This document shows, piece after piece, positions 18,367 to 26,748 of a stretch of 64,000 bases of DNA (position 1 is its first letter; every line of letters starts with the position of its first letter). Source of the DNA: Pseudomonas sp. MM213. GTDB taxonomy: Bacteria; Pseudomonadota; Gammaproteobacteria; Pseudomonadales; Pseudomonadaceae. Under the pieces are notes generated by a model, which saw nothing but the letters and a program-made list of their open reading frames with translations, had not been told where the DNA came from and did no database searches. The stretch is from NCBI RefSeq assembly GCF_020423045.1, contig NZ_CP081943.1:1116001-1180000 (forward strand). The letters are read 5' to 3'. The translations under genes were made by a program, and so were the position numbers.

Positions 18367-19140
18367 GTGAGTTACGAAACGATTTTGCTGGAAACCCACG
18401 GCCGTGTCGGCCTGATCACCCTGAACCGTCCGCAGGCGCTGAACGCGTTGAACGCGCAGATCGTCAGCGAACTGAACCACGCCCTCGATGGCCTGGAAGC
18501 CGATTCCAACATCGGTTGCATCGTGCTGACCGGCTCGAAAAAAGCCTTCGCCGCAGGTGCCGACATCAAGGAAATGGCCGAGCTGACCTACCCGCAGATC
18601 TACCTCGACGATCTGTTCAGCGACAGCGACCGCGTGGCCAACCGCCGCAAGCCGATCATCGCTGCCGTGAACGGTTTTGCCCTGGGCGGTGGTTGTGAAC
18701 TGGCGTTGATGTGCGACTTCATCCTGGCCGGCGATAACGCCCGGTTCGGCCAACCGGAAATCAACCTCGGCGTGTTGCCGGGCATGGGCGGCACCCAGCG
18801 CCTGACTCGCGCAGTCGGTAAAGCCAAGGCGATGGAAATGTGCCTGAGCGGGCGTTTGATCGATGCGGTTGAAGCGGAGCGTTGCGGGATCGTGGCGCGG
18901 ATCGTTCCAGCGGATGAATTGCTGGAAGAAGCGCTGAAAGTCGCCGCGCTGATCGCCAAGAAGTCGTTGCCGATTGCGATGATGGTCAAGGAAAGCGTCA
19001 ACCGCGCCTTCGAAGTCAGCCTGTCGGAAGGCGTGCGCTTTGAGCGTCGGGTGTTCCATGCGGCGTTTGCGACGCAGGATCAGAAGGAAGGGATGGCGGC
19101 GTTTATTGCCAAGCGTGAGGCGGAGTTCATCGGTAAGTGA
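18367..19140 (+). CDS. Enoyl-CoA hydratase
   Basis: 257 residues with a GTG start at 18367, chosen because an AAGGAG ribosome site lies 7 bp upstream. The crotonase fold is clear: AAGADIKEM oxyanion block at about 60-68, [17 protein letters not shown], and the two catalytic glutamates in the [18 protein letters not shown] block. It hydrates 2-enoyl-CoA to 3-hydroxyacyl-CoA, the step between the dehydrogenase before it and the SDR dehydrogenase at 15116. Last gene of the operon, ending at a REP pair. Confidence 0.92.
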   Translation: MSYETILLETHGRVGLITLNRPQALNALNAQIVSELNHALDGLEADSNIGCIVLTGSKKAFAAGADIKEMAELTYPQIYLDDLFSDSDRVANRRKPIIAAVNGFALGGGCELALMCDFILAGDNARFGQPEINLGVLPGMGGTQRLTRAVGKAKAMEMCLSGRLIDAVEAERCGIVARIVPADELLEEALKVAALIAKKSLPIAMMVKESVNRAFEVSLSEGVRFERRVFHAAFATQDQKEGMAAFIAKREAEFIGK

Positions 19141-19160
19141 TGTAGCGTTCTCACGGACGT

Positions 19161-19245
19161 CTTCGCGGGCAAGCCTCGCTCCTACGGGTTATGTGTTGTT
19201 CATGCGAACACCGATAACCTGTAGGAGCGAGGCTTGCCCGCGAAG
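19161..19245. repeat. REP pair between convergent operons (class GCGAGGCTTGCCCGC)
   Basis: Two inverted REP units lie between the convergent 3' ends of the enoyl-CoA hydratase and acyl-CoA dehydrogenase genes, a likely bidirectional end. Confidence 0.9.
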
Positions 19246-19256
19246 CTTTTTAAGGT

Positions 19257-20408
19257 TCACACCAGATAATTCTTCAACTCTCGGGCAATCACCATCCGCT
19301 GAATCTCGCTCGACCCTTCATAAATCTGCGTGATCCGCGCATCCCGGTAGTAACGCTCCACCGGGTAATCCTCCAGATACCCGTACCCGCCATGGATCTG
19401 CATCGCTGACGAGCAGACCTTCTCAGCCATTTCCGAGGCAAACAGCTTGGCCTGCGAAGCCTCCGACAGACACGGCTTGCCGGCACTGCGCAACCGCGCG
19501 GCGTGCAGGATCATCAACCGTGCAGCGTTGAGTTGCATGTGCATGTCGGCCAGCATATTGGCGATGCTCTGGTGCTCGATGATCGGCTTGGCGAACTGCA
19601 CGCGATCACGGGAGTAGGCCAGTGCCGCTTCGAATGCGGCACGCGCGATACCCAAGGCCTGCGCGGCGATGCCGATGCGTCCGCCTTCGAGGTTGGAGAG
19701 GGCGATGGCCAGGCCTTTACCGCGTTCACCCAACAGATTGGCTTCGGGGATGGTGCAGTTGCTCAGGGTCACCGCGCAGGTATCGGAGGCGCGAATGCCC
19801 ATCTTGTGTTCGGTGCGATCAACGATGAAACCGGCGGTATCGGTCGGCACCAGAAACGCCGAGATGCCACGCTTGCCCAGGTCCGGATCGGTCACGGCAA
19901 ACACAATCGCCAGTTTCGCCCGTTTACCGTTGCTGACGAATTGCTTGGCGCCGTTGATCACCCACTGGCCGTCGCGCAGTTCGGCGCGGGTACGCAGGTT
20001 ATGCGCCTCGGAACCGGCTTGCGGCTCGGTCAGGCAGAAGCAGCCGATGGCCTTGCCGCTGGCCAGATCCGGCAACCAGGTCTGTTTCTGTTCGTCGGTG
20101 CCGTAGTTCATGACCGGCCCGCAACCCACGGAATTGTGGATGCTCATCAGTGCGCCCGTGGCACCGTCGCCGGCGGAAATCTCTTCCACCGCCAGGGCGT
20201 AGGCGACGTAATCGACATAAGTGCCGCCCCATTCCTCGGGCACCACCATGCCCAGCAGCCCCAGTTCGCCCATCTTCGCCACCAGACCGTCATCGATCCA
20301 GCCGGCCTTTTCCCAGGCTTGCGCGTGGGGCGCGATTTCGCCGCGGGCAAAGTCCCGGGCCATGTCGCGGATCATGACTTGCTCTTCGCTCAATTCGATA
20401 TCGTGCAT
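19257..20408 (-). CDS. Acyl-CoA dehydrogenase (isobutyryl-/short-branched-chain type)
   Basis: 383 residues from 20408 after a GGGAGC site. Signature blocks: [44 protein letters not shown], and [20 protein letters not shown] with the catalytic Glu. It follows a 3-hydroxyisobutyryl-CoA-hydrolase-like gene by 3 bp on the same strand, a pairing typical of valine catabolism (isobutyryl-CoA to methacrylyl-CoA, then hydroxyisobutyrate). Substrate is inferred from that context. Other genes of the valine pathway (mmsA/mmsB) are not in the window. Confidence 0.9.
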   Translation of the reverse strand: MHDIELSEEQVMIRDMARDFARGEIAPHAQAWEKAGWIDDGLVAKMGELGLLGMVVPEEWGGTYVDYVAYALAVEEISAGDGATGALMSIHNSVGCGPVMNYGTDEQKQTWLPDLASGKAIGCFCLTEPQAGSEAHNLRTRAELRDGQWVINGAKQFVSNGKRAKLAIVFAVTDPDLGKRGISAFLVPTDTAGFIVDRTEHKMGIRASDTCAVTLSNCTIPEANLLGERGKGLAIALSNLEGGRIGIAAQALGIARAAFEAALAYSRDRVQFAKPIIEHQSIANMLADMHMQLNAARLMILHAARLRSAGKPCLSEASQAKLFASEMAEKVCSSAMQIHGGYGYLEDYPVERYYRDARITQIYEGSSEIQRMVIARELKNYLV

Positions 20409-20411
20409 GGC

Positions 20412-21518
20412 TCAGCTCCCGCTCCGGTCAAACCCTGTGAAAAAACTCGCGACGTGTGCGGCGTCCAGCGCCTGCAAGGTCGGCGGGTTCCAGCGCGGGG
20501 TCTTGTCTTTGTCGATCAGCAAGGCGCGCACGCCTTCGATCAGGTCGCCGCGCTCGAACCACTGACGGTCCAGGTGCAGCTCCAGGGCAAAACAGTCTTC
20601 CAGACTCAGGTGCCGACCGCGCCGCAGCATTTCCAGGGTCACGCCCATGGCCAGCGGTGAACGGCTTTGCAGCAGGTCGGCGGTGGTGGTCGCCCATTCA
20701 TGGCTGTCGGCAACCGTGACGTTGCGCAGTTGTTCAACAATACCCGGCACATCGGGCAGGGCGAAGAAGTGATCGATAGCCGGGCGCAGCGCTTCCAATG
20801 GCGCGTCCGGCAGTTGCTGCACGGCGAGTCGGGCCAGCAGGCCTTGCAGGTCCTTGAGCGGCGTGTCGTGCCATTCCAGCTGATCGAGTTTTTCGTCCAG
20901 CGTCGCCAGTTTGCTGCTGTCCAGATACCAGTCGGCCAGGCCGCAATAGAGCGCATCCGCCGCACGGATCTGCACGCCGCTGACGCCCAGGTAGATCCCC
21001 AGTTCACCGGGGATGCGCGGCAGGAAGTAGCTGCCACCGACGTCCGGGAAATAACCGATGGCCACTTCCGGCATCGCCAGGCGGCTTTTCTCGGTGACCA
21101 CGCGCAGGTCGGCGCCTTGCACCAGGCCCATGCCGCCACCCAGGACGAAGCCGTCCATCAGGGCGAGAACCGGTTTGCGGTAATGGTGAATCGCGAGGTC
21201 GAGGGCGTATTCCTCGACGAAGAAGTCTTCGTGCAGGGTGTCGCCGTTTTTGAAGCTGTCATACAGCGAGCGGATGTCGCCGCCGGCACAAAAGGCTTTT
21301 TCGCCGGCACCGCGCAAGACCACCGCGTGAATGTTCGAGTCCTGCGCCCAGGCGTCAAGCTGACGCTGCAGATTGCGCACCATGTCGAGGGTAATGGCAT
21401 TGAGGCCGGCGGGGCGGTTGAGGGTCAGGTGACCGATATGGTTGCGAACCTCGGCCAGCACGTCGTTTTGCGTGGCATCCATGGACGAAGTCCACTTCGA
21501 TGAAACCTGAGCAGTCAT
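20412..21518 (-). CDS. 3-hydroxyisobutyryl-CoA hydrolase-like (ECH_2) protein
   Basis: 368 residues from ATG at 21518 with GGGAG upstream; the frame stays open further upstream but crosses the promoter and a palindrome. The crotonase core is present (KAFCAGGDIRSLY, MDGFVLGGGMGL, MPEVAIGYFPDVGGSYFLPR) followed by the ~150-residue C-terminal extension of the ECH_2/HIBCH branch (SRSPLAMGVTLEMLRRG, FERGDLIEGVRALLIDKDKTPRWNP). It would hydrolyse 3-hydroxyisobutyryl-CoA in valine breakdown. It is translationally close to the acyl-CoA dehydrogenase that follows. Confidence 0.87.
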   Translation of the reverse strand: MTAQVSSKWTSSMDATQNDVLAEVRNHIGHLTLNRPAGLNAITLDMVRNLQRQLDAWAQDSNIHAVVLRGAGEKAFCAGGDIRSLYDSFKNGDTLHEDFFVEEYALDLAIHHYRKPVLALMDGFVLGGGMGLVQGADLRVVTEKSRLAMPEVAIGYFPDVGGSYFLPRIPGELGIYLGVSGVQIRAADALYCGLADWYLDSSKLATLDEKLDQLEWHDTPLKDLQGLLARLAVQQLPDAPLEALRPAIDHFFALPDVPGIVEQLRNVTVADSHEWATTTADLLQSRSPLAMGVTLEMLRRGRHLSLEDCFALELHLDRQWFERGDLIEGVRALLIDKDKTPRWNPPTLQALDAAHVASFFTGFDRSGS

Positions 21519-21543
21519 CACTAACTCCCTGCTTTTATTGTTC

Positions 21544-21568
21544 TTTATAGAGAAGCTCGCGCGCGAGC
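21544..21568 (-). promoter_or_regulatory. -10 box and 14-bp palindrome of the hydrolase/dehydrogenase operon
   Basis: Read leftward, TATAAA at 21549-21544 lies 25 bp before the start codon. The perfect palindrome GCTCGCGCGCGAGC at 21555-21568 sits just upstream in the -35/-10 spacer, a typical repressor position. The regulator is not identifiable. Confidence 0.5.
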
Positions 21569-21827
21569 GATGCTGGATCGTAACAGTGCAAATTTGCCTA
21601 GTACAACCCGGATATGTGCAGGTCTCGTGTGCATTTTTGTAATAGCGCTGAAGGATTTCCCTCTCAAGACCACCGCGGGACGCGCTCACGACCGAATCGG
21701 CTGTGAAAACAGCCTTATCAGCGCAATCGGGGCGTCTGGAGCGGCCCTTACGACACCTGCAACAGGTTATCTGTTGGCATTCTGGCCGTGCTTTTGAAGC
21801 CGTCTGTGCCGAGGGTTTCAGGCTGGA

Positions 21828-21887
21828 GGCCGCAACGTGCGGCCCCTCGAACAAAACAATAAGAACGCTGTTGCGGCTTGTGCCGCA
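21828..21887 (+). promoter_or_regulatory. Two tandem hairpins in the importer leader
   Basis: Hairpin 1 has arms GGCCGCA/TGCGGCC with loop ACG (21828-21844). Hairpin 2 has arms TGCGGC/GCCGCA with loop TTGT (21872-21887). The arms of one can pair with those of the other, so the leader could adopt alternative folds. No U-tract follows either. Confidence 0.4.
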
Positions 21888-21966
21888 CCGACTCTCTGTT
21901 CCTGCCCATAAAGGCGGTCGGGTTCGCCAGGCCGCGATAACTCCAAACAAATCGGGACTCAAGAAG

Positions 21967-22746
21967 ATGAATATCAAATGGCTGACTTTGCCGACACTCG
22001 CGCTGCTGTGCTGCACCACCGGCGCCCATGCCAAGGAATGGAAAGAGCTGCGATTCGGCGTCAACCCAAGCTACCCGCCTTTTGAGTCAACCACCGCCGA
22101 TGGCGGCGTGCAGGGCTTTGGCGTGGACCTGGGCAACGCGATCTGTGCCGAGCTGAAACTGACCTGCGTGTGGGTCAGCAATGATTTCGACGGGCTGATT
22201 CCAGCCCTCAAGGCCGGCAAGTTCGACGCCATCGAATCGTCGATGACCGTGACCGAGCCGCGCAAAAAGCAGATCGACTTCACCGACCGCCTGTACGCCG
22301 GGCCGACCGCCATCGTTACACGCAAGGACTCTGGGCTGCTGCCCACCGCCGAGTCGCTGCGGGGCAAGACCATCGGTTACATGCAGGGCACGATTCAGGA
22401 AACCTACGCCAAGGCCAAACTGGGGCCGGGTGGCGTGAAGCTGCGCGCTTATCAGAATCAGGATCAGGTGTACGCCGACCTGGTTTATGGCCGTCTCGAT
22501 GCGTCGATCCAGGACAAGCTGCAAGCGCAGATGAGCTTCCTCACATCGCCACAGGGGGCTGACTTCCAGAACAGCGAAGGCATCAGCGACCCGTTGGTGC
22601 CGTCGGAAATCGCCATCGGCGTGCGCAAGGACAACGAAGAACTCAAAGGCATGCTCAATGCCGCCATCAAGGCCCTGCACGACAAGGGCATCTACGCACA
22701 GATCCAGCAGAAGCATTTCGGCGATCTGGACCTCTACAACAACTGA
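21967..22746 (+). CDS. Periplasmic amino acid-binding protein (arginine/ornithine/histidine type)
   Basis: 259 residues from ATG at 21967 with a signal peptide (MNIKWLTLPTLALLCCTTGAHA). The mature part follows the bacterial SBP family 3 pattern: LRFGVNPSYPPFES, GVDLGNAICAEL, MTVTEPRKKQIDFTDRLY. These are the features of HisJ/ArgT/AotJ/OccT-like basic amino acid binders. It is first in a five-gene set with two permeases, an ATPase and an Lrp regulator, upstream of citrulline and arginine/ornithine enzymes, so arginine, citrulline or ornithine is the likely ligand. Confidence 0.85.
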   Translation: MNIKWLTLPTLALLCCTTGAHAKEWKELRFGVNPSYPPFESTTADGGVQGFGVDLGNAICAELKLTCVWVSNDFDGLIPALKAGKFDAIESSMTVTEPRKKQIDFTDRLYAGPTAIVTRKDSGLLPTAESLRGKTIGYMQGTIQETYAKAKLGPGGVKLRAYQNQDQVYADLVYGRLDASIQDKLQAQMSFLTSPQGADFQNSEGISDPLVPSEIAIGVRKDNEELKGMLNAAIKALHDKGIYAQIQQKHFGDLDLYNN

Positions 22747-22821
22747 TCCTCGCGCCCCAAGACGCTGTGCCGTGAACCGGCACAGTGTTTCATCGTGGGC
22801 GCCTCAAGACAGGTGACTGGC

Positions 22822-23547
22822 GTGAATTCCTTCCTGAATCTGATCGGGCTCGATGTTTCGGCCCTGCAAGGCTATGGCCCATTGTTGCTGCACGGCACCT
22901 GGGTCACGCTGAAACTGTCGGCGCTCTCGCTGCTGGTGAGCATGGCGTTGGGGCTGCTCGGCGCGGCGGCAAAGCTGTCGCCGCTGAAGCTGTTGAACCT
23001 GCCGGCAACCTTCTACACCACCTTGATTCGCGGTGTGCCGGACCTAGTGCTGATGCTGCTGATTTTCTACAGCCTGCAAGGCTGGCTGAGCAGCCTGACC
23101 GAAGCGATGGGCTGGCCGTACATGGAAATCGACCCGTTCGTGGCCGGGATTATCACCCTCGGGTTTATCTATGGCGCGTATTTCACCGAGACCTTTCGCG
23201 GGGCGATCCTCAGCGTGCCGCGTGGACAGCAGGAAGCCGCGGCGTGTTTCGGTTTGAACCGCTGGCAGCGGTTTCGCTTCGTAGTGTTTCCGCAAATGAT
23301 GCGTTTTGCCTTGCCGAGCCTGGGCAACAACTGGCTGGTGTTGCTCAAGGCCACGGCGCTGGTGTCGATCATCGGCCTGTCGGACCTGGTCAAGGTCGCG
23401 CAGGAGGCCGGTAAAAGCACCTTCAACATGCTCGATTTCCTGCTGATGGCGGCGGCGCTTTATCTGCTGATCACCAGCGCGTCGAACTACGCCTTGCGTG
23501 TGTTGGAGCGACGTTACAACCAGGGCGTACGGGGGATGGCGCGATGA
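22822..23547 (+). CDS. Amino acid ABC transporter permease (HisQ-like)
   Basis: About 241 residues from the GTG at 22822 (MNSFLNLIG); GTG codons at 22795 and 22813 are alternatives. It has the HisMQ-type membrane domain with five to six helices and the cytoplasmic EAA loop (GQQEAAACFGLNRWQRFRFVVFP) that docks to the ATPase. It overlaps the next permease by 4 bp (ATGA), so they are translationally coupled and should form the heterodimeric channel. Confidence 0.88.
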   Translation: MNSFLNLIGLDVSALQGYGPLLLHGTWVTLKLSALSLLVSMALGLLGAAAKLSPLKLLNLPATFYTTLIRGVPDLVLMLLIFYSLQGWLSSLTEAMGWPYMEIDPFVAGIITLGFIYGAYFTETFRGAILSVPRGQQEAAACFGLNRWQRFRFVVFPQMMRFALPSLGNNWLVLLKATALVSIIGLSDLVKVAQEAGKSTFNMLDFLLMAAALYLLITSASNYALRVLERRYNQGVRGMAR

Positions 23548-24254
23548 TCGAGTTGATTGCCGAATACTGGAAACCCTTTCTGTTCAGCGACGGCGAGACC
23601 CTCACTGGCCTGGCGATGACCCTGTGGTTGCTGGTGGCGAGCATCGCAATGGGCTTTGTCCTGTCGTTGCCGTTGGCGATCCTGCGCACCTCGCGCTGGG
23701 GCTTGCTGCGCTGGCCGGTTCAGCTGTTTACCTACGTGTTTCGCGGTACGCCGCTGTATATCCAGCTGCTGATTTGCTACAGCGGGATCTACGGCATCGC
23801 GGTGGTGCGCTCGCAGCCGCTGCTCGAAGCGTTCTTTCGCGACGCGATGAATTGCACGCTGCTTGCGTTCACCCTCAACACTTGCGCCTATACCGTGGAA
23901 ATTTTCGCCGGGGCGATCCGCAGCATTCCCTACGGTGAAATCGAGGCCGCCCACGCTTATGGCTTGAGCGGCTGGCGCCTGTACCTGCGACTGATCCTGC
24001 CCTCGGCGCTGCGCCGGGCGTTGCCGTATTACAGCAACGAAGTGATTCTGATGCTGCACGCGACTTCGGTGGCGTTCACCGCAACCATTCCGGACATTCT
24101 CAAAGTCGCCCGCGACGCTAACGCTGCGACCTTCATGACCTTTCAGGCGTTCGGCATTGCCGGCCTGCTGTACCTCGCGTTGTCGTTTGGCCTGGTCGGC
24201 GCATTTCGCCTCGCGGAAAAGCGCTGGCTGAGCTTTCTCGGGCCGACTCATTAA
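23544..24254 (+). CDS. Amino acid ABC transporter permease (HisM-like)
   Basis: 236 residues, overlapping the previous permease by 4 bp. Hydrophobic helices plus the EAA loop (GEIEAAHAYGLSGWRLYLRLILP) define it as the HisM-type partner. The VFRGTPLYIQLLICYSG segment is typical of polar amino acid permeases. It pairs with the 22822 gene product in the inner membrane. Confidence 0.9.
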   Translation: MIELIAEYWKPFLFSDGETLTGLAMTLWLLVASIAMGFVLSLPLAILRTSRWGLLRWPVQLFTYVFRGTPLYIQLLICYSGIYGIAVVRSQPLLEAFFRDAMNCTLLAFTLNTCAYTVEIFAGAIRSIPYGEIEAAHAYGLSGWRLYLRLILPSALRRALPYYSNEVILMLHATSVAFTATIPDILKVARDANAATFMTFQAFGIAGLLYLALSFGLVGAFRLAEKRWLSFLGPTH

Positions 24255-24305
24255 TCCAATTATCCAGAGCAGCGCCGAATCGGGTGCTGCTGCAGGGGTG
24301 TCTGC

Positions 24306-25067
24306 ATGTACAAACTCACGGTTGAAAATCTGTATAAACGTTTTGGTGACAATGAAGTGCTCAAGGGCGTCTCGTTGAATGCGCGGGCAGGGGACGTGGT
24401 GAGCATGATCGGCGCCAGCGGTTCAGGCAAAAGCACCATGCTGCGTTGCATCAATTTTCTGGAACGGGCGGACGAGGGCGCCATCGAACTCGACGGCGAA
24501 CGGGTCATCACTCGCCCGGGTGCGGGTGGCATGCGCGTCGCCCATCCGGCACAGTTGCAGCGCTTGCGCACGCGCCTGGCGATGGTGTTCCAGCATTTCA
24601 ACTTGTGGAGTCACCTGACCGTCCTGGAAAACATCGTGCTGGCGCCGTGCCGGGTGCTGGGCATCAGCCGCAAGGCGGCTGAGGAAAGTGCACGGGCTTA
24701 TCTGGACAAGGTCGGCTTGCCGCAGCGAGTCGCCGATCAATACCCGGCGTTTCTGTCCGGTGGGCAGCAGCAACGGGTGGCGATTGCCCGGGCGCTGGCG
24801 GTGGAGCCGGAAATTCTGCTGTTCGACGAGCCGACCTCGGCCCTTGATCCGGAGTTGGTCGGCGAAGTGCTCAAGGTGATTCAGGCACTGGCGGAAGAAG
24901 GCCGGACCATGTTGATGGTGACCCACGAAATGGGCTTTGCCCGGCAGGTGTCGAGCCAGGTGTTGTTCTTGCATCAGGGGCGGGTCGAGGAGCAGGGTGA
25001 TGCGACGATCCTCGACCGGCCAAACAGTGAACGTTTGCAGCAATTCCTATCGGGTCGTTTGAAGTGA
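24306..25067 (+). CDS. Amino acid ABC transporter ATP-binding protein (HisP-like)
   Basis: 253 residues. Walker A GASGSGKST, the Q-loop region VFQHFNLWSHLT, signature LSGGQQQR, Walker [12 protein letters not shown] and the H-switch VTHEM are all intact. Residues in the GEHVITRPGAGGM-like insertion before the Q-loop are typical of the HisP/AotP group for basic amino acids. It powers the permease pair just upstream and is 12 bp before the Lrp regulator. Confidence 0.92.
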   Translation: MYKLTVENLYKRFGDNEVLKGVSLNARAGDVVSMIGASGSGKSTMLRCINFLERADEGAIELDGERVITRPGAGGMRVAHPAQLQRLRTRLAMVFQHFNLWSHLTVLENIVLAPCRVLGISRKAAEESARAYLDKVGLPQRVADQYPAFLSGGQQQRVAIARALAVEPEILLFDEPTSALDPELVGEVLKVIQALAEEGRTMLMVTHEMGFARQVSSQVLFLHQGRVEEQGDATILDRPNSERLQQFLSGRLK

Positions 25068-25079
25068 GGCAAGACGTAC

Positions 25080-25559
25080 ATGGCGGATATCCGCGATCTG
25101 TCGATCGTGCTTGATCGTATCGATCAGGCAATCATTGAAGTGCTGCGCCATGAAGGGCGCATCACTTACCAAAAGCTTTCGGAGCGCGTGCACCTGACCC
25201 CCAGGCCATGCCTGGAACGGGTGCGCAAGCTTGAACAGCTCGGGGTCATTCGCGGTTACGGGGCGATCCTCGATGAGAAAAAACTGACACCGGGGCTGTC
25301 TTTGCTGGTGTTGGTGGCGCTGTCGAACCAGAGCGGTCGGGCGGCGCAAAAAGCCTTCGAAGCCAAGGTCCGTGCTTGCCCGCAGGTGCTGGAGTGTCGC
25401 TTGATCAGCGGCGCGTTCGACTACAGCCTGCGCATGCGTTGCCGCGACATGGAACATTACCGGGTGCTGACCGAAGTCTGGTTCGACGACCCGGAGTTGC
25501 ACATCGACAAACTGGTCAGCCACCCGGAACTGGCGATGGTCAAGACCACGATGGAGTAG
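25080..25559 (+). CDS. Lrp/AsnC family transcriptional regulator
   Basis: 159 residues with an N-terminal winged helix-turn-helix (LDRIDQAIIEVLRHEGRITY, then LSERVHLTPRPCLERVRKLE) and a C-terminal RAM effector domain (SGAFDYSLRMRCRDMEHYRVL). Such regulators sense amino acids. It is 12 bp after the ATPase gene and most likely controls the importer and the downstream ctlX-astA pair. A REP pair follows. Confidence 0.88.
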   Translation: MADIRDLSIVLDRIDQAIIEVLRHEGRITYQKLSERVHLTPRPCLERVRKLEQLGVIRGYGAILDEKKLTPGLSLLVLVALSNQSGRAAQKAFEAKVRACPQVLECRLISGAFDYSLRMRCRDMEHYRVLTEVWFDDPELHIDKLVSHPELAMVKTTME

Positions 25560-25572
25560 TGAACAAGCCAGT

Positions 25573-25667
25573 CCCCTGTGGGAGCGAGCCTGCTCGCGAT
25601 TGCGGTATGTCATCCAGCAATAATGTTGTCTGACACACCGCAATCGCGAGCAGGCTCGCTCCCACAT
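25573..25667. repeat. REP pair, inverted (class GCGAGCCTGCTCGC)
   Basis: Inverted REP units with a TGACAC-containing spacer, between the Lrp gene and ctlX. Confidence 0.9.
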
Positions 25668-25732
25668 TTGGTTCTGGGTGTTTGCCGAATCGGCTGGAGG
25701 GGCCGGAATCTTCAGCCGTTTCCATCACCTTA

Positions 25733-25755
25733 AAAACCCTTATCAACCGGGTTTT
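25733..25755 (+). terminator. Weak inverted repeat before ctlX, possible terminator
   Basis: Arms AAAACCC and GGGTTTT with a 9-nt loop. The stem is AT-rich at its base and ends in TTTT, so it might end transcripts from the lrp operon, but it is only 54 bp before ctlX and could also be a regulatory site. Confidence 0.35.
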
Positions 25756-25809
25756 CCCGCTCCCGAAACAGACAATGAGCCTCTCTCAACCCTCATTGAA
25801 TCTGTGCCC

Positions 25810-26748
25810 ATGCAAACCACCAATACCGTTTTGATGATTCGCCCGACACGTTTCTCTTTCAATCAGGACACGGCGGCGAACAACCGTTTTCAGCGCCCGG
25901 CCGCCGTGTCCGAAGACGTTCAGCTCAAGGCCCTGCAAGAGTTCGACGGCTACGTTGCCGCACTGCGCGGGCAAGGCGTCGAGGTCCTTGTGCACAACGA
26001 CCTTGAAGCCCCGCACACGCCAGACTCGATCTTTCCCAACAACTGGTGGAGCAGCCACCCCGACGGCACGTTGGTGCTGTATCCGATGCAAGGCCACAAC
26101 CGGCGCCTGGAGCGGGATAAAGGTGTGCTCGACTGGCTGCGCGACGAATACCGGGTCGAGCAGTTGCTGGACCTTTCCAGCCTCGAACAGCAGGAAGTCT
26201 TCCTGGAAGGCACCGGCAGCATGGTGCTGGATCGTCAGCAGCGGATTTGCTACGCCGGCTACTCCACCCGCACCCACGCCCGGGCGCTGGATGAGGTGGT
26301 CAACCATCTGGGTTACGAGCTGTGCGCGTTCACGGCGCAGGACCGTCAGGGCGTCGCGATTTACCACACCAACGTGATGATGAGCGTCGGTACGCGTCTG
26401 GCCATTGCCTGCCTGGCATCGGTCACGAACCCGAGCGAACGCCTGGCCCTGCGCTCGCGGCTGGAAGACAGCGGCAAGCAAGTCATCGCGCTGAACTGGA
26501 GCCAGTTGGAATCCTTTGCCGGCAACATGCTGGAAGTTCAAGACAGTGCGGGCGACCCCGTGCTGGTGATGTCACGTACCGCCTGGCAAGCGTTGGACAC
26601 CCGCCAGCGTCGGTTGATCGAAGCCCACACCACGCCGTTGCCGGTGAACATCGACACCATCGAACGCATCGGCGGCGGCAGCGCCCGCTGCATGTTGGCC
26701 GAAGTATTCCTGCCCAAACACCTGACTGCCAAGGAGCAAGTGCGATGA
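25810..26748 (+). CDS. ctlX: CtlX-type citrulline/arginine hydrolase (guanidino-modifying enzyme family)
   Basis: 312 residues from ATG at 25810 (MQTTNTVLMIRPTRFSFNQ). Members of the arginine deiminase/amidinotransferase superfamily have an Asp/Glu-His-Cys triad; here FPNNWWSSHPDG, EGTGSMVLD, the His in YHTNVMMSVG and the C-terminal GGGSARCMLAEVF cysteine fit. The CtlX branch is linked to citrulline use, giving ornithine, ammonia and CO2. The stop overlaps the start of the AstA-like gene (ATGA), so product hand-over is likely. Arginine hydrolysis is an alternative activity. Confidence 0.82.
   Translation: MQTTNTVLMIRPTRFSFNQDTAANNRFQRPAAVSEDVQLKALQEFDGYVAALRGQGVEVLVHNDLEAPHTPDSIFPNNWWSSHPDGTLVLYPMQGHNRRLERDKGVLDWLRDEYRVEQLLDLSSLEQQEVFLEGTGSMVLDRQQRICYAGYSTRTHARALDEVVNHLGYELCAFTAQDRQGVAIYHTNVMMSVGTRLAIACLASVTNPSERLALRSRLEDSGKQVIALNWSQLESFAGNMLEVQDSAGDPVLVMSRTAWQALDTRQRRLIEAHTTPLPVNIDTIERIGGGSARCMLAEVFLPKHLTAKEQVR

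Larger units (their letters stand above)
21519..21966. promoter_or_regulatory. Divergent intergenic region with operator-like palindrome and hairpins
   Basis: This 448-bp gap separates the leftward valine-type operon from the rightward amino acid importer. It holds a leftward -10 box (21544-21549), a 14-bp palindrome (21555-21568) and two GC-rich hairpins (21828-21844, 21872-21887) in the leader of the importer. No convincing gene is seen, although the importer frame stays open through about 88 upstream codons. Confidence 0.5.

Noticed and set aside
21519..22064. Long N-terminal extension of the 3-hydroxyisobutyryl-CoA hydrolase gene
   Set aside because: It crosses the divergent promoter region and the start of the importer gene; the family start fits 21518.
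26322..26744. N-terminal extension of the succinyltransferase frame
   Set aside because: It lies within ctlX in another frame; the family-typical start MIVRPATPADL is at 26745.
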